Assembly (NCBI GenBank): GCA_024138025.1
Contig: JAMXBD010003415.1
Location: 57,078 to 121,077 of the forward strand
Origin: Combretum micranthum
Lineage: Eukaryota; Streptophyta; Magnoliopsida; Myrtales; Combretaceae
DNA length: 64,000 nucleotides
Direction: 5' to 3'
In this document: positions 46,561 to 57,310 of the stretch, piece by piece
Numbering within the stretch: the stretch's first letter is position 1
Layout: the number at the start of each line of letters is the position of its first letter
Made by a program: the position numbers and the translations under genes
Notes under the pieces: model-generated
Database searches by the model: none
What the model saw: only the letters and a program-made list of their open reading frames with translations
Told to the model about the DNA's origin: nothing

Positions 46561-47027
46561 ATAAACTTTCTTTAAAATTTTCCGAAGTTTGATATATGAT
46601 CAATTAAGTATTTGTTAAGCGATCTAGGGTATAATAAGATATTTAAATGCTTTATTATGACTTTGTATTAATTTATTCGGATTTCTTTGATTTATTTATA
46701 TTTTCAACTAGTTAATTAGTGCTTAAGCTAAGTGTGAAATTCAATATTGATTTAAACAGTGATAGATCCTCGCCCAGTCAACCCCGTTAATTCCCGAGCT
46801 ATCTCAGGTATGCAGTAACTTGCTTGTCTCTTTGCTAGGATAGACATCAAAATCAAACTACTTTAAATTAAGAAAATCCTATTGATATATGAGTGTTGAT
46901 TGTCTTGGTTTGCCGTTGAATCTGGTTCGGAAAGCTGCACCCTGCTCAGATTGGGGGCAGGGTACTTTCTCGTTAATGGATAGAATTGTTTAAGAGATGT
47001 AAGTATCTGAGCTGCTCATATCAACCC

Positions 47028-47054
47028 CCTGAGTGTCGTGATACGTTACTCAGG
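47028..47054 (+). other. conserved hairpin in nested family-2 LTR
   Basis: The stem CCTGAGT/ACTCAGG has a 13-nt loop and is preceded by TATCAACCCC. It is the counterpart of 16926-16949 and lies about 265 bp before the terminal exon acceptor. Confidence 0.6.
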
Positions 47055-47317
47055 ATCCCCTAGTATTACGGGATACGTCGGAAGGTGGGGCTGCCTAGTC
47101 TGTATGAACAGTAGGGACCACTCAGGGAGGCGGACGTAATACTAGATCCTTGATGTCCGGAGTTTGAATACTCCCGTGTTGTTTTACTAACTAAAGACTT
47201 AATAATAAACAAGTGATTGTTGCATAATGCATTTAGCCTAAGAATGTGTGATCCACTTCGCATTTTGTATTCGTTACTTGTGTACTGGGCCTTTGGCTCA
47301 TATTTTATCCATTTCAG

Positions 47318-47397
47318 GTGATGACTCCGATGAGTTCTATACGAGGATGGGGTACGGAACCGACTTTGAAGATTTTCTTGATGGGTTGGAGGATTAG
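47318..47397 (+). CDS. tiny acidic terminal exon, LTR micropeptide (diverged copy)
   Basis: After the acceptor TATCCATTTCAG the exon reads two bases and then 25 codons plus TAG. It is acidic, with the core MGYGTDFEDFLDGLED. Compared with 17133-17221, the GYGT codons are GGG-TAC-GGA-ACC against GGG-TAT-GGC-ACG, so every difference is silent. The next residues change only within classes (D/N, F/I, E/D, D/E, F/I, L/L). The surrounding DNA is hardly alignable. This pattern suggests a protein-coding exon kept by selection. A methionine within the exon could start a 16-residue peptide, but a spliced start elsewhere is equally possible. Function unknown. Confidence 0.45.
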
Positions 47398-47811
47398 AGA
47401 TAACCATGGACTCAATGGAACCCTATGAATGTAATAGATCAGATGAGATTCCTTTTGATTGATAATGTAATTATAGTGTTAGATGAGTTGTGTTTTGAGG
47501 ATTTTTGTTAAGGCTTGTGAGAAGCCTTTGGATGTAATATATATATTATATATGTATGTGTTTAGCTATTTAGAAGTTAAGTTGTATTGCTTTGCAAAAT
47601 GTGTTGGTAGTGTAGTAGTATAGTTTTGTTTAAGGTTAGGAAAAAAAAAAATCTATATCTCCTATTGTATATTATCTTTATGGAATTAGATAAACAATTA
47701 CTCAAACAATTCTTTCAGGCAACCTTACATATAATCTTATAGGTTATATGTGGTTGGGGAACTGTTATCTCCTATTTCAAATATAGGATGATATCGGGTC
47801 CTTACACATGC

Positions 47812-49707
47812 ATTTAAAACTAGTGTAGTAAACTAGATCTAGTGTTTTGGAGTTCATAAATGCATCAGACTTCTGTTTATGTTCATAAACAACTTGTAGT
47901 GACATGATGATAGTGGGAATGTTTTAGAAAACTGAAGATCTATTTTATCTTCAACAAAAATCATTTTTGAAAATTCGGATGAAAATGGAACCATATTTAG
48001 AAAAGTTGTTTTTCAACTTCAAAATGTGTATTTTTCATTTAAAATGAAGGGCTTAGGGTATAGACAACATAAAAGAAAGATTTTGATGAGTAAAGTTTAG
48101 ATCTATGAGTTTATAGTTCACTACTATGCATTTCTCTTATATTCATGTTCATATTAAGTATAGATATTGGTTTTGAACTTAAACAAAAATAGTGAAATTC
48201 GTATTTTGGGAAGACCCTTATTTAAAAATCACTTTTCAAATGTCAAAATGAAGTTTTTACTTGAAATAATGAAAGCTTAATATATGTATATCATCAAGAT
48301 TTCTTTTTACAAGAATCAAAAATGATTTTCAAAAGTTATTTTCGAAATAAAAATTTCATTTTCGGATTTTGACCAAGGCATATTTTTAAAACATGTTTTC
48401 CAACTCAAAAATGAAGTTTTTATTCAAGATATGAAAGGCTCTTAAGATAGGATATGTAAGGAATGATTTTTTATAAGTTTAGATAGATTTTATCAAAAGA
48501 TATGTCCAAAAATGAATTTTGTAAATTCGGATCTCAACCAAGACCAATTTTTAAAACCATTTATCTACTCCAAAACTCATGTTTTATGTAAAAAATGAAG
48601 TATATAGGTAATATGTACCATTAAGTAATCATTTTACAAGTTGAAATGAGTTTTGAAGAGATTAATATATAAAACAAGAAATAGAATCAATGTGAGAAAT
48701 TTTGAGTCAGTAGTCAATTTGTGAAATTTGTAATTTTGAATGAAGGCCATAAGAACACCTATTATCCAAGCTCAAAATGAAAGTTTTATGTAATGAATGG
48801 AGTCCTTAAGTAATAGGTACCATAAAGTCTTAAATTTTAATGCATTGAACAAGTTTTTCCCAAATGAATCATTCAAAAAGTGGATTTTTTAAAATTCGGA
48901 TTTTTGAGTAAATCCTATTTGAAAACATATTTGCAAAGTGTAAAATGCAAATTTTCGTGAAAAAATGAAGTCCTTAGTGGTTATATATGATTGGGCCCTA
49001 ATTTTCTAAATATCAAATGATTTTTACTTGAAGGAATCACTCCAAAACTAATTTTTATAAAATTCGGATTTTGGAACCAACTCCACATGAAGACATGTTT
49101 GCAAAGTGCAAAATGGAAATTTTTATGTAGAAATGAAAGTCATAAGTAATAGATATAATGAAGACTCAATTTTAACAAAAATAATTATTTTTTCTTTAGT
49201 AATAAATCCAAAACAAATGGAAATGATCAAAGTTAGAAAACTAGATTTTTCATAAGTAGTTGTTATTATGGTCTACAAAATAAAAAGTTATAAAATTTTC
49301 TTTTAGCAAAAATCATCAAGATCATGCATACATTAAGCTCATCTCATGTCATTCATGTTAGGAATCATTCATATTTCATATATACTTGATTCATCAAATA
49401 GAAAAATTTCAAACATTTATAAAACTATTTTTCGGAAATTGAAATTGCTACTATCCTCATCTAATCCGACCTTTTCGAAGCTTCAAAGTTTTCAAAACTT
49501 AAATATAATATTATAAATATATAGATCTTTCGAAGTAGATAGAAATCGATATATAATTTGCGAGATTCCGAGTTAAAATGACTAAGTTATGGCCGTTTTA
49601 AGTTGGAATTCTCGCTTAAGACGAGAATTACGCATTTGATAGTTTGTATAAGCTCGTTTGGATTAGTTTGAGTTGAAATACTCATTAGAGTATTTCTTCC
49701 TTTTTAG
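47812..49707 (+). other. intron-like part of the family-1 solo LTR
   Basis: AT-rich sequence in which phrases such as AAAATTCGGATTTT and CAAAATGAAGTTTTTA recur loosely about every 120-200 bp (47960, 48230, 48360, 48520, 48900, 49060). It looks like an old, diverged tandem array. There is no coding sequence. Confidence 0.5.
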
Positions 49708-49754
49708 GTGACCCCGAATTCGACTATTTCCTACCACTGGATTACTTTTACTAA
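49708..49754 (+). CDS. tiny terminal exon of family-1 LTR
   Basis: After the acceptor TTCCTTTTTAG the exon reads two bases and then the codons for DPEFDYFLPLDYFY and TAA. The copy at 62481-62530 (minus) has the same two-base offset and a related ending (FPKDYFDS). Both follow a TATTTCTT-rich acceptor. The peptide is short, acidic and aromatic. No start codon is visible in this exon. Treat it as a candidate last exon, not an established gene. Confidence 0.35.
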
Positions 49755-50858
49755 AAGACCGGTGATCCAATGGCTGAGTGAGTCTTCTTCTTATTTTGTT
49801 ACCTTGTTTGTGCTTATAGCTAGTCGCATTAGAAGTATAGAAACAAGATAAAAATCGATATGAATGAGGATGGGATATATGATGAGACTGTGATGAATGT
49901 ATGCCAAAGAATACTAAAGCATATCAAAACCATGATTCAATTGGATAACTGCACTGTTCATATTATTTATGTTATGTGTATGATATTGGTTGGTCACTCT
50001 AAAGAATGCATGAATATTTTGACCTAAGAAAAAATTAAATTGGTCATGTATCGCATCGGACATATTGCATTTGGTAGCGTGCTATTCCTACGCAGGTCGA
50101 TCGGTATGGTCCGTTGATGACTCGTTTGGATAACGAGACCGGTGCTAGAGCTCATTCATGGGAACTAAGGCGCATGGGGATGCATTCCATGGGTGAGCCT
50201 AGGCGAGTCGAGTGCTACGAGCCGAGGGCTTGGGGACTAGCAGCGGTCGTGTAGGCTTCAATACCAATCCAAACCCAAGATACGGAGGGCATAAATTCGT
50301 TCTCTGTGTGGGTTCCGGATACCCATACATAATTGTTTGCTCATGTGTTTATTTTATGCATAGCATATGGTTGATTATAACTTGCTTGTTATGGTACGGA
50401 ATTAAGGGAATTCTCACTAAGCTAGTGTAGCTTATACTCCAATAGATGTTTGAATGAACAGGTTATTTCAAGAATGCTAAGTGGGGACCGAGATGGTTGA
50501 AGCCGAGAATGACTTCGGGATTTCGGCAAGGAATAGGAATGCTTGAAGTTATTGGCTAGATTTTATGATTGCCTTGTAATAGTTTATGTAGGGAAGTCTG
50601 TGGATGAATGTAATTGAGGTTTAATGATTTGTATTTTGAAGTATAGTATTTCGTATATGAAGTATAGTGAATTGTATTCCCTTTACATTATTACTCAATC
50701 ACATCAATATAAAATGTATCTCTCCAATGTGTCTCCTCTATGTGTTAGAAGCCTTGTACATAGTATGGAAGCCTTCGCATGACTGAAGCGGTCATTCTTA
50801 GGCTTTAATATTGTGTACGACGGATTGCCACGTTTAGGATACCCTTCGAGGTGTGACA

Positions 50859-51987
50859 TATACCAAGTGTATTTTGACTTATAGAGTGCATTAAAAGACT
50901 TAACGACTAATTAAATTCAACATAGATTGTAAATATAAAATGAACTAAATTGATTAAATTCTATCCAACTTAGCTAAATTAAATTAATATAGATTTATTA
51001 ACTAATGTATGCTTAGATATAATATAATTGTAGTATGATAGACTATGAATAATAAGAAGAGTATGTTGCTTCAAATGTATATTTGCTGAAAAAAATGATA
51101 TTTAATATAAGTTTATAACTTGATAATTGATTTAAATCCTTATATAAATTAATGAGTAGATAATCGTTGGAGTTTGCCTCCTACTTTATCTTTCGGTCTA
51201 TCTTCTGTTTATTCATAATACATAATACATACTATTATCAAGTACTAGTGACTTGTATGTTGCTTGCTAGAATAGGCATCCTAAACAGATTAATACTTAA
51301 AGAGCTGACCTTAATAATTGCTTATTGCTCATGCATGGATGTTTTGAGACCCAGTAGAGGGGTGGCAACTTTGCTAGGCGGTGCCAGCACAGTAGTTAGG
51401 CACCTAGGCCATCATAGATGACTCAACGGGTAACTGATAAGGGAAATGGTAGCAGGCAATATTTATTCATATTAGAGAGAAGTTGTATTGATCAGCTTAA
51501 TATATGTGCTCTGTTACTTTACTTAATTACAATAGACTAATTTGGATAAAGATGAATAATGACTGTGACCCCTAGACGAGACTATTACTTACAAAGGTAC
51601 ATTACAGAGGCATCTTGGCTACCTATATTAACCTCTTCAGCAGTTGCTGTTACTTAAGACCCCCCAGGTTCGCGGCGTGTTGCCAGAGTGTGAGTGCTTC
51701 ACTGTAGTTTTGCCCCACTTTAATTTAAAGATATAAATTGTTAATTGTTGTATTGCATTTGGAATAGGTGTGTGTGTGTCTATTGTGTGTGTGCTTGCGT
51801 TGCTGTCGTATTGGGCTTCGGCTCATTCCTTTCTTTTTCAAGTACTGATGATTTTGATGATAATACTTATGACTACTTGGGCTATGGCACGGACATCGAA
51901 GAGATATTCGAAGAGTGGAGCGACTAGGACCGCTGAATTATTATTATCTTTATGTTATAAAATGAAAGATTATTATGAAACTTATAT
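50859..51987 (+). repeat. compound block copy C, family-2 LTR part resumed
   Basis: It is collinear with about 16160-17280 of copy A. It includes the phrase GGGGTGGCAACTTTG, the decayed hairpin near 51625 and the terminal exon. Confidence 0.85.
51843..51927 (+). pseudogene. tiny acidic terminal exon, copy C, acceptor altered
   Basis: The frame encodes a peptide with the core YDYLGYGTDIEEIFEEWSD and stops at TAG. Against copy A the acceptor CAG has become CAA, with the next AG one base later. That would shift the frame against any upstream exon. Most amino-acid changes against copy A are conservative (N/D, D/E, L/F, K/E). Confidence 0.4.
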
Positions 51988-54900
51988 TTTAATCAAGGCC
52001 TATCGGTGTGCCTATGGTTTGTATTACTCAACACACTTTATTTTGAAAAACGTAATGGTATAGAAGTTGTTTGTATAAATTGGTCCACTCTCTAAAGCAG
52101 ACTATTTGGAAAATGTTGTGAGAAAATTTATGCTGCAATTCCAGTTGTCTCCAGAAAAATAATTTGATGATTTCATAATCTAAAAGTTATTTAGTAACGA
52201 TCGCGATAATTTGTAGATTAGGTTAGCCACTGTAGATTAGGTTAGCCATAACTACCTATAAATAGAAGTGGTGAAATCCTTCTCTCACTTAATTCTAAAT
52301 TCATTTAAATGGGTTTTTAATCAACAGATTATTGATCATAAGTAGATCTAGGTTGCTGATGCTTTAAGAAGAGATTCCGCTACTCTGACCTAGGTCTAGA
52401 AGCTCTTGCCACTCGAGAGAGGTATAAACATACTTTAATGAATCCAACAGTTCAAGAATTCAACACCTGGAGTTACATGAATAGACCTAAAGTGAAGCAT
52501 GACCCTAACTCTTTGTGAATTGATATATCTTAATTCTTTTTATGCTAGCAATAAAACTTGTTACTTTAGGCTTAGCTTAAATTTTTTTTTAAGTTAGGTA
52601 AAATCCCTTTGTTTTGGTAAGCTAGATAATAGGAAAGGAGTGAACAGAAGTAGTCGCCAACTTTTTCGTGGAATACGATCTAGATTTTTCTACTGTGCTA
52701 CTCTGATAGGTGTGCTTGCTTTTTTTGAGACCGTGGGTAGATGAAGATTTAAAAAAGAAAAAATATTTTAAAAGTTCGATCTGCAGTTCTCTCCACACCA
52801 CATACAATTTGTTCATCAGCACTATTTTCACATGTCCATTCACCTATATATCATATATACTAATCCATAACCTCATAATTCATCATCAAAATTCTAATTT
52901 CTCATGATTAATCTAATTTTCAGATTTAATACACTTTGTTCTTCCCCCATTTAAATCACATTAGACAATGTCATAGCCAACCAACTTCATATTCATTTTA
53001 GCTCTAAATCATCAACCAACATCATAGTTCATCCCACATTCTTATTTCCTTTAATAATTTGTGCATGCAACTAATTAATCACCAATTTCATCAAAAACAA
53101 GGATTTGTAGTAGCTTAAACTCAAATCCATAAGTCTTACATGCCACTTATACAATCAACAACCATAACCATATCGGATTTCAACTCTATTAGCTAGCTTA
53201 GGTACTTACCTTACCTTGTCTGGAACCTTTACCAAACTTTTCCAGTAATAGTCCTATATGAACATCTATAAAATCTTCTAGAATATGATTTTGAGCTACT
53301 CTAAACAAATACCCAAGTTCCCAAGTCAATTTTTACACTTAAAATGCTCCTAAAACTCAAAAAAAAAAAAAAAAAAACTTGGCATGAATTTTGTTGCACC
53401 TTGAGTGGTTTCTCCCGCTTTATTTCCTCCATTTTTCTAAACTTATACGACTACCCAAGAACAATATAGTCACTAAGAGATCTTATTAAGTGTTAAAATA
53501 AGCTAAAACTCAAGTTTAATAAACTTTTCTTATCTTAGTTTTGGGTATTATGAATTATGTAGCCCTCATGTTTCTTAGATATTCACGTCTTCTTCATGCT
53601 CTCGAGAACAAAAAAAGGAGAAAACTAATTCTAACCTAATATTACATTAAACTCCTTTAAATGTGGAGTAAAAGTGCCTAAAAGATAGATTTTAAAGCCA
53701 TTTTATCTTCTATGGATCTTAAGGAGGTTCTAATGAAGAAGAAATGAAGGAAATGAGAAGATGAAAGGGAGGGTAGGGGTAGCCATACGAATTTTTTAAG
53801 TATGGGAAAGATTTAGGGCTTTCTACTTCTTATCTTATGGTGCCACATAGCATCATCTACGTCATCCACTTTTACATGTACTAGAATTTGGCAATTTTGT
53901 TATTTTAGAGATTGTAATCCAACTTAGGTGTAAATTGTGGGTTTAATTACCTAAATAAATTTATTTTTATCTATTTTAAATAAATTTTGAAATTTTAATT
54001 CATTACGGTTCCTAGGTAGGGATAAAATTGCAATTTTGCAAGGGAAAAAAAAAGGCTCTAACGTGCTATTTTGATTTTTTTTTTATAAAATTTTCATCTA
54101 AAAAACATTTTAATTTCTAAATTTATTTTGTTTTAATTTTTTTTGAAGTTTTGAAAATTTGGTTTCTCGACTTTGACTAATATTAGAAATTTTAAAATTT
54201 TAGTCGTTCGAGCTTCTACTTGACTTCGATTGGCTTCATTGACTTCAAATGATTTTTAATTTCTTATGATTGGTGTTCGGGTTATTTCAACAACCATATC
54301 AATTTTCATTCTTAAAATGCTATAAAACTCATAATATGGCATTTTAAATACACATTTACCTTATTGCGAGATTTGGAGTTCTTAATCAACTTCTTACTGT
54401 TCTGAAATCTCTTCATTTCTATCATTTCCTAATTAGAAAACATGATTTAGTAGCTAATTCATGCGAATCTCGAGTCCAGTAATTAGCACTAAAAAGTCAA
54501 TAGAGGTTTAGATTTTAGGAGATAGCTACCTAAAACTTGGATGAGATGGAGCTTTCTAGAAGAGAGAAATGAAAAATGAAAAGGGATAAAAGGAAAAAAA
54601 AAAAAGGCAAGTGGATGCTAGGCTTTTTAGGGCACTGGGCCATGCTTTACATCAAATCAAGCCACATGGCACAATCTTACACAGTTAATTTTTACAGGTA
54701 GAAGATTTTGACAAGTTATAGCTAGTCTAGAGTATTTAATGAATCTTATGTACTAATTATGATCTAAATAGTTTAACTAAGTTTAATTTATTTATTTTAT
54801 CAAAATATTGATTTTTAAGTCATTTAGTTTCCACTTAAGGGGGAATTGTAATTTTGTAAAAGGGCTTTAATATCAGCCATGAGATTATTGCAAAATGATC

Positions 54901-55407
54901 TAATGGCCACCATCGACAGTTAATCTCAACCATTTATCTAGAAGTCATCCAACAGCTACCATCAACCTCCAGCATCTATAAATGAGAGGTTTATCCTCTC
55001 ATTTGAGTTCATTCTGCAGATTGCTAAGATTGAGAATAACACAGATACACAGCTAAAACATCTCCAAGAAAGATAAAAAACACCTATTCTACCAAGAACG
55101 AGTCAAAGAATTCTCTTAGGTCGACGGCACACCTATTGCACGTGATCGACTAGCTGTAGCAACCCCATCATACACTATGTAAAGCCGTAGTATTTGTGGC
55201 TGTTAGTTTTTGTTTAACTGTTCATTGATGGGAAATGTTTTATTTTGATTATCTTTAGTACTTTTATTAAATGCAATGGCATTTCTTGTTATTCACCGAA
55301 TTCATTCAGCCTTTGATGTGCCTTTGTATTATAGGCAATGCCAACATGCAATGTAAAATAATTTTCCTTATATCAGTTGATCTTACATGTTTCAAATGGG
55401 ATTTTAG
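51988..55407 (+). repeat. compound block copy C, non-coding part
   Basis: It is collinear with 33337-36180 of copy B. It then jumps, at a shared AAAAGGG stretch near 54865, to the equivalent of 37862. The deletion removed the MITE, the minisatellite and the CACTA-type terminus. The TATA box of the XS fragment remains at 54976-54984. Confidence 0.85.
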
Positions 55408-57260
55408 GTCCAAGACTAGCCAATCAGCAAAAAACAAGCACCGGTATGAATATGACATGGAAGAATATGAAGAAAGGTACTATGATGAACTGAAAAGATA
55501 GTCCCATTGGGTAAAGGATTCAGGTTCAAATTTTAGATGCCCGATATTACAGCAGAAGGGATTACCTTTATGTAGACATTCGAGAACATGCACGTGATGT
55601 ATATAAATACTCAAAATCACAAGTTTAAAGATAGAGCTAAACACCTGACCATGGAGAGGTACTTGAGAAGGCATTGTAGGGTGAGCCCAACAAGAAGGCA
55701 GCAAAAAGAATATTGTGAACAGAGGCCACAAAAGGAGTCTTGTGAGCCAAGTTCAAACAGTGACAAAATTGAGGAACCCAGTTTAGTGAACCAGTTGTTT
55801 GTGTGGCCTTGCAAGGGTATTATTGCAAACATAAGAACAACGGAAAGTGGAGCAAAATTGAAGGAGGAACTTGTGAAGAAAGGGTTTCATCCAACAAAGG
55901 TTAGGCCTTTATGGGATCACAGGGGTCATTCTGGAATGGCAATAGTTGATTTTAAGAATGACTGGGCTGGATTTCGCAATGCTGTGGCATTCGAGAGAAG
56001 CTTCTTACTGGAGGGTTGTGGAAAATAGCAGTACTATGCGGCGATTGACGTAGGAGACAAATTGTATGGTTGGGTGGCTCGTGATGATGATTATAACTCC
56101 AAAACTATTTTTGGTCGCTGGTTAAGAAAGAATGGAGACTTGAAATCTGTTTCAGGTAAAGAGGCAGAAGACCAGCAGAAAGCATTCAGATTAGTATCTA
56201 GTTTAGAAAGCACGTTGGTGAGCAAGGAGTTGGACATTAAAAGGATGGACAGAAAAACCAAGGAAAAAGAACATTGCCTAGAGAAATTGATTCAAGAGAG
56301 GGATGATATGGTGAAGACCCACAATGAAGGTATGTTTCGACCACTTTGATTCAATTTGCTTAAACGCAATCCTATGTTTTAACTTTTCTCCTATTCCCTT
56401 GGTTTAGAAATGAAAAAGCTGCAGCAAGTCACACGCAATTTGTGGGAGAAAATCGCTGTGCAGAGTGAGAAAACAAAGAATGATCTACTTGATCAAAAGC
56501 ATAAGCTCCAACAGCAGGAGAGAGAGTTGGAATGTCATGAAGCTAAAAATGGCCGCAAGAGGAAGGAGCTTTGTCATGAAAAAGAAATGGTAGGATAGCT
56601 TTACACATATATCGTATATAAAATGTATTTTATATGTGATTTAATATATATGTATATATATATACACATACCATATATAAAGTATAGATTGCTTCTAGAG
56701 GACAAGAGCTAACAATAGATATTTTTGCGCATTTTTCAGATCGAGAAAGCAATATTGGAGCAAAGAAAGTAGATGAAAATACGATGAGATAGTAGAAAAA
56801 CAAGAGGAACTTTGAATTTTTTTCTATTGCAATTAAAATTACCTTAATTTTTTGCAAAATCATCGGGGTGAAAACCTAGATTTTCTAAATCATATATCTA
56901 TCCCTTTTTCTACTTGCTAAATTTAATTTCATATACATATGGACCCGACACTTGAGACAAAAGGGAAGAATAGGTACAAGTTAGGAATCGTCGTGGTTGC
57001 TATGTTTATCTGAAGCAGGTAAAATACACAATTACTAAGTTTTTTGTCCTTTCAGATCCCAATGACATTAATCTTCACCAAATGTGACAAGTAGAAAAAG
57101 AAGAAGAATGTGGGAAGAGGCCTGAAGAAAATGTAGAAGACTTTTAGGATTTAATAGGAGGCTTCTTTGAGACAACTCCGCCAAGGATCATGACAAGCTG
57201 TGTCACAAATCAAGACCGTGATGAGATTTTGCTGCACATGGCACAACTCCGAAACTAATG
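55408..57260 (+). pseudogene. XS-domain gene fragment, copy C (FDM/IDN2/SGS3-like)
   Basis: The exons parallel copy B: 55408-56329 (zf-XS, XS), 56408-56589 (coiled coil), from 56740 (IEKAILEQRK) and from about 57057. XS landmarks read FVWPCKGIIANIRTTESGAK, KVRPLWDHRGHSGMAIVDF and YGWVARDDDYNSKTIFGRWL, then RKNGDLKSVSG. The last is the FDM/IDN2 junction of XS domain and coiled coil. A long coiled coil follows (KELDIKRMDRKTKEKEHCLE, then KKLQQVTRNLWEKI). Breaks are an in-frame TAG at 55499 just before the finger, frame loss at GCCCGATATTAC (about 55540), and a TAG replacing CAG at 56026. No XH domain follows. It is dead as a full protein, although exons 2-3 keep long open stretches. Confidence 0.88.
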
Positions 57261-57310
57261 GTTAAAGCATTAAACTTGTGTATATATGGGCTCTCCATCA
57301 AGGCTGCGAG

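Larger units (their letters stand above)
45152..47806 (+). mobile_element. nested solo LTR, family 2
   Basis: It is flanked by a 5-bp duplication CATGC (45147-45151 and 47807-47811). It starts TGAAATAGCCATGAATTCC, like the family start at 13638, and ends GATATCGGGTCCTTACA. Its 2,655 bp include a TG microsatellite, a leader with TTAAACCCTAAGCC and a donor-like CAT|GTAAGTT (about 45747), a GCCGGCGTA word block, the conserved hairpin and the terminal exon at 47318-47397. Confidence 0.85.
43150..50858 (+). mobile_element. solo LTR, family 1, plus strand, with a nested LTR inside
   Basis: It is flanked by a 5-bp duplication TATAC (43145-43149 and 50859-50863). The empty site is visible at about 16155 (ACTTATACCAAGTG). 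The element starts TTTACTTTAAGCCCCGAA, the usual TG having become TT, and ends CCCTTCGAGGTGTGACA. That end matches the reverse complement of the starts at 29060 and 61358. Removing the nested 45152-47806 element leaves about 5.05 kb. It contains a CT-rich leader, a donor-like CCCATAG|GTAATAT (44869) and a tiny terminal exon (49708-49754). No gag-pol is present. Confidence 0.8.

Noticed and set aside
46196..46592. Overlapping open frames on both strands in the GC-rich patch
   Set aside because: They are open because the repeated words lack stop codons. The translations are repetitive, unrelated to any family and overlap in three frames.
57057..57300. XH domain at the end of the XS-gene fragment
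   Set aside because: The translation after DPNDINLHQM hits stops quickly and shows none of the conserved XH sequence. The capture seems to end before it.
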